From: an uncultured Verrucomicrobiales bacterium
GTDB taxonomy: Bacteria > Verrucomicrobiota > Verrucomicrobiia > Verrucomicrobiales > DEV007
Length of the DNA stretch: 49,028 bases
Direction of reading: 5' to 3'
Assembly: GCA_937922595.1 (NCBI GenBank)
Contig: CALAIY010000130.1
Coordinates: 1-49,028, forward strand
Below are positions 11,579 to 20,507 of this stretch, piece by piece. The position numbers were made by a program, and so were the translations under genes. The number at the start of each line of letters is the position of its first letter. Positions within the stretch are counted from its first letter, which is position 1. The notes beneath the pieces are model-generated. The model saw only the letters and a program-made list of their open reading frames with translations. It was not told where the DNA came from and did no database searches.

Positions 11579-12822
11579 TCAATTCACTAGCCACCCACGG
11601 CGCATTCCGCGTCATCCACACTGCAGACTGGCACCTCGGAAAAACGCTCGGAGACCTCTCACGCGAAGACGAACACGCGCGCTTTCTCGAATTCCTCCTC
11701 ACCACCATCGCCCAGGAAAACGCCGATCTCCTCATCATCGCTGGCGATGTTTTCGACTCCGCAAACCCACCACAATCTGCCGAAAAACAATATTTCGATT
11801 TCCTCGTAACCCTCCGCCGGACCACCACATGCCGCGTCCTCATCACCGCAGGAAATCACGATTCCCCCTCCGGCCTCGACGCCCCCAAGCGCCTCCTCGG
11901 AGCCCTCGAAATCACCGTCGTCGGCGAAGCTCCCGCCGATCCTACCGACGCCATTATCTGCTACCCCGATTCTGAAAATCCCGCTCTCGCCGTCGCCGCC
12001 GTGCCCTTCCTCCGCGACCGCGACCTCCGCACCAGCGCCGCCGATGAATCTGCTACCGATATCCAGCACGCCCTCGTCGCCGGGATCACCGCCCGCTACC
12101 AAGAAGTGGCCGCCGCACTTCCGCCTGGCGTCGCCGCTCTCGCCACCGGCCACCTCACCGTCGCCGGATCGTCCACATCGGAAAGCGAGCGCGAGATCCA
12201 CATCGGTGGCCTTGGCGCCGTCACCGCCGGCACCTTCCCCGAGCGATTCAGCTACGTAGCCCTCGGCCACCTTCACCGCCCCCAATCCTGTGGCGAAGCC
12301 GCCCACATCCGCTACTCCGGCTCACCGATTCCGCTCAGCTTCTCCGAATCCAAAGACAAAAAATCCCTCCGCCTCCTCGAATTCGCCCAAGGCAAACTCA
12401 CCCAAAGCCGCGCGATCCCAATCCCGCTCACCCGCCCCCTCATCCAACTCAAAACCACCCGCGATCAAATCGCCAGCACCCTCGCCGCCTTCACCCCACC
12501 CGAAGCACCGCTCCCAGCATGGGTAGAACTCATCATCGAAGGCACCCTTCTCGGTGAAGATGCCTTTGCCATCGCCAGCCAAGCCGCCGCCGATCGCCCC
12601 TTCGAAGTCATCCGCGTCCTCACCACCCGCGAAGTTCCCGCAGCACTCTCCACCACCGCCTCTGGCGAAACCGCCCACTCCCACGAAGACGACCTCCTCC
12701 AGCGTCCCGCCGAAGTCTTCGCCCGCCGACTCGCCACCGAGCCCGACCTCCTCCCCGCCGAACGCGAATCCCTCGAAACCGCCTTCCGCACCCTCCTCGA
12801 GCAACACCAAGACTCCGCATGA
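11575..12822 (+). CDS. sbcD: Exonuclease SbcCD, nuclease subunit D
   Basis: Mre11-type Mn-dependent nuclease that works with SbcC to open hairpins and process DNA ends. Phosphoesterase motifs are in order: HTADWHLGK near residue 15, IAGDVFD near 57, TAGNHDSP near 91, ATGHLTVAG near 195 and ALGHLHRPQ near 229. At 415 residues it has normal length. It overlaps both the upstream lipase and downstream sbcC by ATGA, so the three are co-translated. Confidence 0.95.
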   Translation: MINSLATHGAFRVIHTADWHLGKTLGDLSREDEHARFLEFLLTTIAQENADLLIIAGDVFDSANPPQSAEKQYFDFLVTLRRTTTCRVLITAGNHDSPSGLDAPKRLLGALEITVVGEAPADPTDAIICYPDSENPALAVAAVPFLRDRDLRTSAADESATDIQHALVAGITARYQEVAAALPPGVAALATGHLTVAGSSTSESEREIHIGGLGAVTAGTFPERFSYVALGHLHRPQSCGEAAHIRYSGSPIPLSFSESKDKKSLRLLEFAQGKLTQSRAIPIPLTRPLIQLKTTRDQIASTLAAFTPPEAPLPAWVELIIEGTLLGEDAFAIASQAAADRPFEVIRVLTTREVPAALSTTASGETAHSHEDDLLQRPAEVFARRLATEPDLLPAERESLETAFRTLLEQHQDSA

Positions 12823-15800
12823 GAATCCGCCGCGTCAGTCTCCTCAATCTCAATTCCCTCCGCGGCGAACACAGCGTCGACCTCGGAGCTGAGCCATTCG
12901 TAGGCGCCGGAATCTTCGCCATCACCGGACCCACCGGAGCTGGAAAGACCACCCTGCTCGATGCCATCACTCTCGCCCTCTACGGGCGCGCCGCCCGCTA
13001 CGGCTCCGAGTCCAATCCCGCCGATATGATGTCTCGGCACACCGGCGAATGCCGCGCCGAAGTCACCTTTGAAGTCGCCGGCGAGACCTACCGCGCCGCC
13101 TGGCACCTCAAGCGAGCAAGAGGGAAACCCGAAGGAAAAATCCAGCCCCCCAAGCGCGTCATCTCCACCGCCTCCGGCGAAATACTCACCCAAAAAATCC
13201 GAGAAGCCGACGCAAAGATCGAAGCCCTCTGCGGCCTCGATCACGCCCGCTTCATGCGCTCCGTCCTGCTCGCGCAGGGAGAATTCGCCCGCTTCCTCAA
13301 AGCCAAGCCCGACGAACGCGCCGCCCTCCTCGAAAGCCTCACCGGCACCAAAATTTACTCCGAGCTCAGCGCCGCCGCCCACGCCGAGCACTCCCGCCGC
13401 GAACGCGAACTCACCACCAAGCAGACCGCCGCCGGCCTGATCTCCATTCTCGAAGACGAAGCCCTCGCAGAGCTGAAGGCGGAGCTTGTCGCAACCGGTA
13501 AAACCATCGAGCACCGAGCCGGAGCCCAGAAAGTGCGGGCGGCTACCCTAGAAGCCGCCGCCCGCGCCGCCAGCTACCGCGCGCGGGCAGAAGAAGCGCG
13601 CGCCGGGTTGGCAGATGTATCTCACGCCCACCTTCAGGCACTCGCCGCCGCCCACCTTATTGGAAAAAAGCAGGTCTCCGCAAAAGAGGCTGCCCTCAAG
13701 GCGGTCAGCACCACCATTACCGACGCCGAAAAAGAAGCGGCCACCGCCCGCGCCTGGTTGGACGCGCACGCCGCCGACCGCGCGCTCCCCGAACTCCTCC
13801 CAGACCTCCGAGCAGCGCTCACCTCCCTAGCAGACACCCAAAAAAATACCACAACGGCAACTCGAACCCTCGCCGACCTCGATCAAGACCGGAAAAAAGC
13901 CCTCGCCGACAGCGCCGCACTAGAAAAAAAACTCACCCAGGTACGAAAAAAATCCGAAGAAACCTCCGCTAAACACCGGAGCGCTGAAAAGACGCTGGCC
14001 ACCATCGAGGCCGGACGCCCCCTCGCCGCGCGCCGCTCCGAGATTGATTCGATCCGGCAGCTACGCACCAAAACCGCCGAGCACGACACCCTCACCTCCG
14101 AGATCGGAGCGGCCGCAAAAGCCTCCGCCGCCGATGAAAAAAAGCTCCCGGAGGCCGCCGCCAAAGTGGCCTCCGTTCGGAAAGAACTCGCCCACGCAGA
14201 AGAGCGCGTCGCGCTCCTCCTCCGCCACCACTCCGATGCCAAAGTTCACGAGAGCTTAGAAGAAAAGCGCACCGCCCTCGCCGAAGGCGATCCCTGCCCG
14301 CTCTGCGGAGCCACTGAGCACCCCTACTGTTCCGGTGCGCCCACACCCACACCCACATCCGAGCTAGAGAAAGAACTGAGCCAGGCACGTAAAAAATCCG
14401 CGACACAAAAAACCGCCTGCACAGCCGCCGAATCGGCACATACCGCGCTCTCCGTCCGCATTGAAGAAGCCCAAAAAAAGCTAACCAGCGACCGCTCCCG
14501 TGCCGCAAAAATCCAGGATGAAATTGCCCGGCTCGCTTCCGATATCGCCGGAGGCAGCAAAGACCTCAAGGCGCTCCAGGAAAACAAAGAAGCCGAAATT
14601 TCCGGGATCGAAGCAGCGGAAAAGGCGCTCCTGGCAGCCCGCGAGAGCGCACTCGCCACCCAAGCCGACCAGAGGGAAGCCGAATCCGAAGCCCGCGCGG
14701 CAAGCAAGCTTACCACCGCATTGGAAGCGCGAATCAGCGATCAAAAGACAGCACTCAAATCATTCGAGACGTTAGCGCGAGAGCAGTTGGATTCTCTCCA
14801 AAGTCAGCTCAGAACGTTCGGCCTCACACCGGACTCCTCTGGGCTCGCCGAAGTTCTCCGGGAGCGCGCGTCCGGCTACACGTCGCGAAAGCAGGCTCTT
14901 CAGAAATCCAATGCCACCCTCGAGAAAGCCACCGAAGAGAAAGCTCGCACCACTGCCGACCGCGAGGCGCTAGCCAAACGCACCGCCAAGCTTGAAAAAA
15001 TAATCGACGGACGCACCCTCCCCGAGCCCAACAGCGATTTTAGCTCACTCGATGAAGCCGCCGAAGCCGTAGGCGAGCGGAGCCGGGAACTCGCCGCCGC
15101 CACCGCCACGCTAAAAGAACTAGAAAAGGGCGCAGACGAAGCGCTGAAAGCCCTCCCCGGTGGCACCGCGCTCGAGGGAGAGGCGCTGGAAAAACTGCGC
15201 AGCGAGCACTCGGAAGCAGAACAAGAGCTCGAGGCACTAGCCTCCCAGCGCGCCGATCTCTCCGCCACCCTCCGCTCCGACGAACAAGCCCGCGCAAAAC
15301 AAGCCGAGATCCACGCCTCCCTCGTCGAGGAAACCGCCCAGCTCAAAACCTGGACCCAACTCTCCGCCCTCATCGGCTCACACGACGGCAAAAAATTCCG
15401 CGTCTTCGCCCAAGGCCTCTCCCTCGATGTCCTTCTCCGCCACGCCAACGAACACCTCAGCCGCCTCAACCCACGCTACCACCTCGGCCGCGCCGAAGGC
15501 GACACCCTAGACCTCGACATCATCGACCTCTACCAAGCCTCCGCCCGCCGCCCCATGAGCAGCCTCTCCGGCGGCGAAAGCTTCCTCGCCAGCCTAGCCC
15601 TAGCCCTCGGCCTCTCCGACCTCGCCGGAAGAAACGTCCAGATCGATTCCCTCTTCATCGACGAAGGCTTCGGCACCCTAGACACCGAAACCTTAGACAC
15701 CGCCCTCTCCGCCCTAGAATCCCTCCGCCTCCAAGAAAAAACCGTCGGCATCATCTCCCACGTAGAAGTCCTAAAAGAACGCATCGGCGTCCAAATCAAC

Positions 15801-15863
15801 GTCACCCGAAAGCCAGACGGCAGCAGCGCCCTCCAGGTAAGTGGGATAGTATCCACGATCTAA
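12819..15863 (+). CDS. sbcC: Exonuclease SbcCD, ATPase subunit C
   Basis: Rad50-like SMC-type ATPase partner of SbcD. The 1014 residues show Walker A in TGPTGAGKTTLLDAI near residue 34, long coiled coils on both sides of a zinc-hook DPCPLCGATEHPYC near 490, the ABC signature SSLSGGESFLASLALALG near 910, and Walker B LFIDEGFGTLD near 945. Coiled-coil arms are Ala/Glu/Lys-rich. This is the last gene of the coupled lipase-sbcD-sbcC group. No clear terminator follows before the low-GC accessory patch. Confidence 0.95.
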   Translation: MRIRRVSLLNLNSLRGEHSVDLGAEPFVGAGIFAITGPTGAGKTTLLDAITLALYGRAARYGSESNPADMMSRHTGECRAEVTFEVAGETYRAAWHLKRARGKPEGKIQPPKRVISTASGEILTQKIREADAKIEALCGLDHARFMRSVLLAQGEFARFLKAKPDERAALLESLTGTKIYSELSAAAHAEHSRRERELTTKQTAAGLISILEDEALAELKAELVATGKTIEHRAGAQKVRAATLEAAARAASYRARAEEARAGLADVSHAHLQALAAAHLIGKKQVSAKEAALKAVSTTITDAEKEAATARAWLDAHAADRALPELLPDLRAALTSLADTQKNTTTATRTLADLDQDRKKALADSAALEKKLTQVRKKSEETSAKHRSAEKTLATIEAGRPLAARRSEIDSIRQLRTKTAEHDTLTSEIGAAAKASAADEKKLPEAAAKVASVRKELAHAEERVALLLRHHSDAKVHESLEEKRTALAEGDPCPLCGATEHPYCSGAPTPTPTSELEKELSQARKKSATQKTACTAAESAHTALSVRIEEAQKKLTSDRSRAAKIQDEIARLASDIAGGSKDLKALQENKEAEISGIEAAEKALLAARESALATQADQREAESEARAASKLTTALEARISDQKTALKSFETLAREQLDSLQSQLRTFGLTPDSSGLAEVLRERASGYTSRKQALQKSNATLEKATEEKARTTADREALAKRTAKLEKIIDGRTLPEPNSDFSSLDEAAEAVGERSRELAAATATLKELEKGADEALKALPGGTALEGEALEKLRSEHSEAEQELEALASQRADLSATLRSDEQARAKQAEIHASLVEETAQLKTWTQLSALIGSHDGKKFRVFAQGLSLDVLLRHANEHLSRLNPRYHLGRAEGDTLDLDIIDLYQASARRPMSSLSGGESFLASLALALGLSDLAGRNVQIDSLFIDEGFGTLDTETLDTALSALESLRLQEKTVGIISHVEVLKERIGVQINVTRKPDGSSALQVSGIVSTI

Positions 15864-15900
15864 TGTTTACTAAAATAACGCCCTTTGTACACCAGAAAAA

Positions 15901-16247
15901 ATGAGCTCTATCGATGATCGCTTGCTGGTGTGGGAAGCGCTTTCGAGCTTTTTTTGGACACAGAGTTCGACGATAGCGACTATCATCGAATTGCGGGAAT
16001 TTTGGTCTCGTCTCCGTATTCGATTCAGGATATCGAGGATATTCTTCGTTTTGAAGTTTATCCAGTGTTGATCTGTAATCTACGAAGCGTAGCTGGCGAG
16101 TGGTCGGGGTTTGATCGTGAGTGGCTTCAAAAGAAGATCGAGCCAAGGATCAATAGGCGTCCCAAGATTCGAGTTCCCTTGCTTCAGTGGTGGATGATCC
16201 GAGATCACTGGATTCGTGTTTCAATCATTGTTCGCGATAAGAGGTAA
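15901..16247 (+). pseudogene. DUF7079-like protein with frameshift in a T7 run
   Basis: ATG 15901 starts MSSIDDRLLVWEALSSFF, then the reading frame breaks at seven T residues (15949-15955). The +2-shifted frame continues LDTEFDDSDYHRIAGI, SIQDIEDILRFEVYPVL, NLRSVAGEWSGFDREWL and ends at 16247. Joined, the two pieces give about 115 residues matching DUF7079 proteins, which I recall from accessory and immunity-type loci. One extra T would restore the frame. It may be a pseudogene, a homopolymer sequencing error or slippage-dependent expression. DNA is lower in GC than sbcC upstream. Confidence 0.72.
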
Positions 16248-16509
16248 AGCAAGAGAGCATAGACCTCTGGCGAGTGGGAGACGGAGAAAGCCTATCTAAA
16301 ACCAATCTATCTCTAAATCTGAACCTGAACTAACGCACCACCAAAAATATCCTAAAGAACGCCCACTTATACAGAAAGCATGTTGCTTAGTCCCGACGAA
16401 CGCTACAAATATCGTTGGAACCATAATGATTTACAGGGTTCTGGCTGCTGGAGCTGGCGTGTTCGTTCCGTAAGCTGCGACTGAAGAATTACTCTATTAG
16501 AAACTACCA

Positions 16510-17085
16510 ATGTCAATTTCTGGACGAATCCAATTTTACGCGGAGGATAAACCTGACGATCAAGCCCGTTGTATTCGGGAAATCGGCAATTTACTCGGTG
16601 CGAAGGAAGCATTTACTGCGAACGTTTTTACTGTTCCCGGCAGTAGTCTTGATTTCAGCGCTCGTCACGAAGATGACTACGATTATGATGCTTCCACCCA
16701 AAAAGTGGAAACAAAGGAGATAGATTGCCTGGCGGAAATCGTAGTGGAAGAAAATCAGTGCCTTTACATAGATGTCGCGGCTCGGGAGTTTGGTAAAAAA
16801 GCATGGGAGGAGACAAAAAAGGTTCCCGAAGAACTTCGTGATACATTCGCACCAGGTTCAGTGAGTATATGTTCGGGCAGACACGATATTTTTGAGATGA
16901 TGGAAAATGAGGAAGGAACGCTATTTGCCTCTACCTGTTTTTCTGTTTCAATTTACGGCTACGGAGCTCCCCATGATTGGGCTCGCTATCGGGAAGAGAT
17001 AGCGAAGCACCCATTCATCGTTGCTCTCAAAGAAGATCTTGAAAGAATTCTGGGGGAGGTAGGAATGTGCGTTTATTGGGACTGA
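16510..17085 (+). CDS. Hypothetical acidic protein, immunity-like context
   Basis: The 191-residue ORF starts at ATG 16510 (MSISGRIQFYAEDKPDD). It is acidic, with no signal peptide or membrane segment and no recognised motif. It has a central HEDDYDYD patch and ends GEVGMCVYWD. AT-rich composition and position between a DUF7079-like and a SUKH-like gene suggest an immunity-type or other accessory cargo protein. That function is inferred from context only. Confidence 0.65.
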   Translation: MSISGRIQFYAEDKPDDQARCIREIGNLLGAKEAFTANVFTVPGSSLDFSARHEDDYDYDASTQKVETKEIDCLAEIVVEENQCLYIDVAAREFGKKAWEETKKVPEELRDTFAPGSVSICSGRHDIFEMMENEEGTLFASTCFSVSIYGYGAPHDWARYREEIAKHPFIVALKEDLERILGEVGMCVYWD

Positions 17086-17318
17086 TGGTTTTCAGTCAAT
17101 AGGGTAAGATGATATTGTAATGCGAACGGCATTTTAGGATCCAGAGCCCTCAATTTCTTCGAGATAGAGCTTTCGATCTTCTTCTGCGTCGAAGCGCATC
17201 CCGCAAATGAGGCGGAGTGCGAAAAATACATAAATAAAATACATGTCGTTTAGAAATACATGTCCTTTAGGCGGTAGACACTCTAGTGGCTCTCCTGTTA
17301 CGGGATCTCGGGAATAAT

Positions 17319-17672
17319 ATGAAAACAAAATTTCATCTCGACGCACAGGAACGCCCAACTTGGCTCCAGTATCCTCAAGCTTTCGACAAAGTAGCTTCAG
17401 AACAAGACGGAAATCTTGAGGTGTGGTATTTTATCGAGGCTGACCGAATAAGAGCTAAGAGAGCCGGATTGTCTGAAAGATATCCTTCAAGGGATCTATT
17501 TCCATTTGCGGTTCGAGACGACAATGATGATGTAGCATGCTGGGAAAACAAGAACCCCTCGGCAGTTGTAGTCATTCATGACTTCGCGTCCGCTGGACAT
17601 GAGCAAAAAGGTATCTTTCCAACCTTCGATACATGGCTTGAGCAAGTGTCTCTCGACAATCTTGATTATTAA
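17319..17672 (+). CDS. SMI1/KNR4 (SUKH)-like protein
   Basis: ATG 17319 gives 117 residues. The core pattern RYPSRDLFPFAVRDDNDDVACW (in pieces: YPSRDLFPFA, DDNDDVACWE), then VVVIHDFASAG and a PTFDTWLEQ end, fits the SUKH fold seen in many bacterial toxin-immunity proteins and in SMI1/KNR4 family members. The protein is small and cytosolic. An in-frame upstream start at 17286 exists, but the ATG at 17319 fits the fold better. No toxin gene is in the neighbourhood. Family call is moderate; the immunity role is inferred. Confidence 0.72.
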   Translation: MKTKFHLDAQERPTWLQYPQAFDKVASEQDGNLEVWYFIEADRIRAKRAGLSERYPSRDLFPFAVRDDNDDVACWENKNPSAVVVIHDFASAGHEQKGIFPTFDTWLEQVSLDNLDY

Positions 17673-17809
17673 AAGGGTAGGGCCTCATAATCTCAGCACT
17701 TCTAATTTTATCGAGCAATGACCGAAGCTATTCTTGAGAATGGTTGCGCTGACTGAAAAATCCATAATACCGATCTTGGGAAATACAAATACATGTTATC
17801 CTTCCTCCG

Positions 17810-18088
17810 CTCGGCTCTGCCAAGTGGGCTTCGCGTACGATTTACCGCTTTCGCGGCGGGCAGTCCCGTTGGTTCAATAAGAAGCATTCGAGGAAGGGGA
17901 CGCTTTGGATGGCGCGCTTTAAGAGCGTGATGGCGGAGAATGGTGGGTGTTTGCAGACTATGGCGGCGTATATCGATCTCAATCCGGTGAGGGCTGGGCT
18001 AGTGAAAAAGCCGGAGGACTACCGGTGGTGCGGATATTCAGAAGCACTGGGTGGTATAGCCTCAGCCGATTACGGGGAGCGGGAATAG
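17810..18088 (+). pseudogene. Truncated REP-associated tyrosine transposase (Y1/IS200-like) remnant
   Basis: An open stretch of 92 codons without a proper start reads GQSRWFNKKHSRKGTLW, ARFKSVMAENGG, AAYIDLNPVRAGLV and PEDYRWCGYSEALGG, then stops at TAG 18086. These are C-terminal hallmarks of Y1 (HUH) RAYT transposases. The N-terminal half, with the HUH motif and start, is missing; sequence before about 17805 does not match. It marks past mobile-element activity at this spot. Full-length members are about 250-330 residues. Confidence 0.8.
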
Positions 18089-18231
18089 GGTAGAGGAGTG
18101 TGGCCGGGCGTTGATCCTCGATGTTTCAGAGGTTCATTTTGGAAATCTAGATTAGACTGGGGAGTTGGTGCGGGAGAGTTTTTGGATAAAATTGAGTGAT
18201 GGAGCGGTTTCGAGATGTGGGTGGGCAGGCT

Positions 18232-18420
18232 TTAACCGGCTTTACGGTGGTGTGTGCTTTTTGCTGAGGGAAGGGCTACTGGGCGGCAAAGCGCGCGCTT
18301 GATGCTGCAGGCGCGGGCACATTTGCTGCACACGTATTCAGGGCTTTCGACGAGTGCGCGCAGCTTGCTGATGTTTTTCTCGATGTCTTTTTTCGACCAA
18401 TCACAGAGTGTTTTCGCCAT
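18232..18420 (-). CDS. Small conserved CxxC protein, 62 residues
   Basis: Starts MAKTLCDWSKKDIEKNIS at 18420 and carries YVCSKCARACSIKRALC in the middle, with further Cys and basic residues. The pattern C-x2-C-x3-C-x6-C suggests a small zinc-binding protein. I recall similar short proteins with a CDWSKKDIEK start in Verrucomicrobiota and Planctomycetota genomes, with no assigned function. The C-terminal tail (SAKSTHHRKAG) is basic. It lies between the transposase remnant and purF, on the purF strand. Confidence 0.7.
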   Translation of the reverse strand: MAKTLCDWSKKDIEKNISKLRALVESPEYVCSKCARACSIKRALCRPVALPSAKSTHHRKAG

Positions 18421-18517
18421 CTTTAGATAGTGGGATTCAATCTCAATAAGTGGCGAGATTCCCTTTTCTAGCGCTTTTTTGACGGAAGTGCGTGAACTTG
18501 CCGTCGGAGGAACGGGA

Positions 18518-20443
18518 TTAAACTAGGTCGTAAGCTCGGCCTGATTTGCCGTCGTGGAAGGCGATGTAGGCGCGATTTACGAAGACGTTGCCGCCGGGGG
18601 TGGGGTAGTTACCGGTGAAGTACCAGTCGCCGGTGTGTTCGGGGATGGCTTTGTGGAGGTTTCCCACCGTTTGGTAGACTACTTCTATTTCGCCTTTCCA
18701 TTCGGCGTCTCTGGGGAAGATGAATTCGGCGATTTTTGCGGAGATTTCGTCGTCGGTGAAGGGGGCGTAAATTTTCTTTACGGGGTTGCCCATTTCAGCG
18801 GCGGGCTTTTCGAGTTCGGCGAGGCATTCGGTGTAGACTTCGTGGAGGAGGGCGTTTTCTCCGCGTTCTTTGAGAAGGGAGATGGCGGCTTCGAAGGCGA
18901 TGAATTTGCCGAATTCTGCCATGTCGATTCCGTAGCAATCGGGGTAGCGAATCTGGGGGGCGGTGGAGGCGACGACGATTTTCGCAGGATTGGTGCGGGT
19001 GAGGATCTTTAAGATGGATTTCCGCAGGGTGGTGCCGCGGACGATGGAATCATCTACGACGACGAGGCTATCGCCGGGTCGGACGACGCCGTAGGAGATG
19101 TCGTAGACGTGGGAGACGAGGCGTTCGCGGCCGGATTCTTGGGAGATGAAGGTGCGGAGCTTGATGTCTTTGTGGGCGATTTTTTCGCCCCTCGGCCAGT
19201 TGTTTAGCACGAGGTTATCGATGGCTTCTGGAGTGAGTGTTTCGCCGGAGGCCATTGCTTGGCTGATCTTGGCGTGGACTTCGTGGCGGCGGTGCTCGCG
19301 GAGGCCGAGCATGACGCCGTGGTAGGCGATTTCGGCGGTATTGGGGACGAAGGAGACGACGGTATCGGCAAGGTTGTTGTCTACGGCGTTGAGGATCTGG
19401 GGGCAGAGCCTGCGGCCGAGTTCTTGGCGTTCGTGGTAGATTTCGGGGTCGTTGGAGCGGGAGAAGTAGATGCGCTCGAAGGAGCATTTTGCGGGGGAGC
19501 GCTCTTCGGCGTAGCGGGTGATGGCGAAGGCTCCGTTGCTTTTGATGGTGGCGACGTGGCCGGGCTCGAGCTCGTGGATGTCTTCTTTTTCGGCATCGAA
19601 GATGGTCATGAGCGGGGCGCGCTCGGATGCGAAGGCGATTACTTCATCGGTCTTGTAGTAGGAGCAGGGGCGGATTCCGGCGGGGTCGCGGAAGACGAAG
19701 GCGTCTCCATTGCCGACCATGCCGGAAATGGCGTAGCCGCCGTCCCAGGCTTTGGCGGATTTGCGGATGATCTGGGCGAGGTCGAGCTCGTGGGCGATGG
19801 CTGCGGCGGTATCGGTGCCGGAGCTTCCTCCGTCGCGGAGTTCGTGGTAGAGGAAATCGTGGGCTTGGTCGAGGTGGTAGCCGATTTCTTCGAGGACGGT
19901 CTGGGTATCGGTGCCGAAGACGGGGTGCTGACCGCGGGAGATGAGGAGGTCGTTGAGCTCCGGTGTGTTGGTCATGTTGAAGTTGCCCTGTACCATGAGG
20001 GTCTTCGTGGGCCAATTGCTGCGCCGGATGTAGGGGTGGCAGGAGTTTAAGACGAAGTCTCCTGAGGTGCCGTAGCGGAGGTGCCCCATGAGGAGTTCGC
20101 CGCCGAATTCGAAGTGTTTTTTGACTGTTTCGGAGCGATTTTCATCGATGATGCCTTTTCCTATGAGCTTATCATAGGTGGAGAGCTGTTCATTGAAGAG
20201 CTGAGCGAGGGAGTCCTTTTCGATATTCCGCTCGCGGAACATGTAGGGCTGCCCGGCGGGCATGTTTATTTTGGTGCAGCCAATGCCGACGCCATCTTGG
20301 CCTCGGTTGTGCTGTTTCTCCATGAGGAGGAACAGTTTCTGGAAGCCCCAGAGGGACTGTCCGTATTTCTCCCTATAGTAGGAGAGTGGCTTTAGGAGTC
20401 GGACGAGGGCGATGCCGCACTCGTGCTGAAGTAGATCGGACAC
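18518..20443 (-). CDS. purF: Amidophosphoribosyltransferase, long form
   Basis: First step of de novo purine synthesis: PRPP plus glutamine to phosphoribosylamine. The catalytic Cys is residue 9 (LQHECGIALVRLL). The glutaminase domain includes MEKQHNRGQDGVGIG near 43 and a LLMGHLRYGTSG segment near 115. The PRTase domain shows SLVVVDDSIVRGTTLRKS near 457. At 641 residues it is longer than the E. coli enzyme (about 505) and close to the Bacteroidetes type, with extra sequence after the PRTase domain. No propeptide precedes Cys9 other than eight residues. It is separated by 64 bp from the PQQ-like gene. Confidence 0.88.
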   Translation of the reverse strand: MSDLLQHECGIALVRLLKPLSYYREKYGQSLWGFQKLFLLMEKQHNRGQDGVGIGCTKINMPAGQPYMFRERNIEKDSLAQLFNEQLSTYDKLIGKGIIDENRSETVKKHFEFGGELLMGHLRYGTSGDFVLNSCHPYIRRSNWPTKTLMVQGNFNMTNTPELNDLLISRGQHPVFGTDTQTVLEEIGYHLDQAHDFLYHELRDGGSSGTDTAAAIAHELDLAQIIRKSAKAWDGGYAISGMVGNGDAFVFRDPAGIRPCSYYKTDEVIAFASERAPLMTIFDAEKEDIHELEPGHVATIKSNGAFAITRYAEERSPAKCSFERIYFSRSNDPEIYHERQELGRRLCPQILNAVDNNLADTVVSFVPNTAEIAYHGVMLGLREHRRHEVHAKISQAMASGETLTPEAIDNLVLNNWPRGEKIAHKDIKLRTFISQESGRERLVSHVYDISYGVVRPGDSLVVVDDSIVRGTTLRKSILKILTRTNPAKIVVASTAPQIRYPDCYGIDMAEFGKFIAFEAAISLLKERGENALLHEVYTECLAELEKPAAEMGNPVKKIYAPFTDDEISAKIAEFIFPRDAEWKGEIEVVYQTVGNLHKAIPEHTGDWYFTGNYPTPGGNVFVNRAYIAFHDGKSGRAYDLV

Positions 20444-20507
20444 GGGGAGATTCCGGGGGAGGTTAGGGGATTCCCTCGCATCTCTTGGCGGGTTCGCAAT
20501 GCCCGAT

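Noticed and set aside
12465-13514. Minus-strand 349-codon open frame over sbcD/sbcC
   Set aside because: Gly/Ala-rich antisense reading of high-GC coding DNA; the plus-strand nuclease and ATPase motifs are unambiguous.
16380-16484. 34-codon ATG frame before the acidic protein
   Set aside because: Too short, no motif and no ribosome-binding site; could be a degraded fragment.
17134-17358. Minus-strand 74-codon open frame (TTG start) in the accessory patch
   Set aside because: Plausible-looking composition but no ATG, no family, and it overlaps the start of the better supported SUKH-like gene; kept only as a weak possibility.
19259-20050. Plus-strand 263-codon open frame over purF
   Set aside because: Shadow of the purF PRTase and glutaminase coding sequence.
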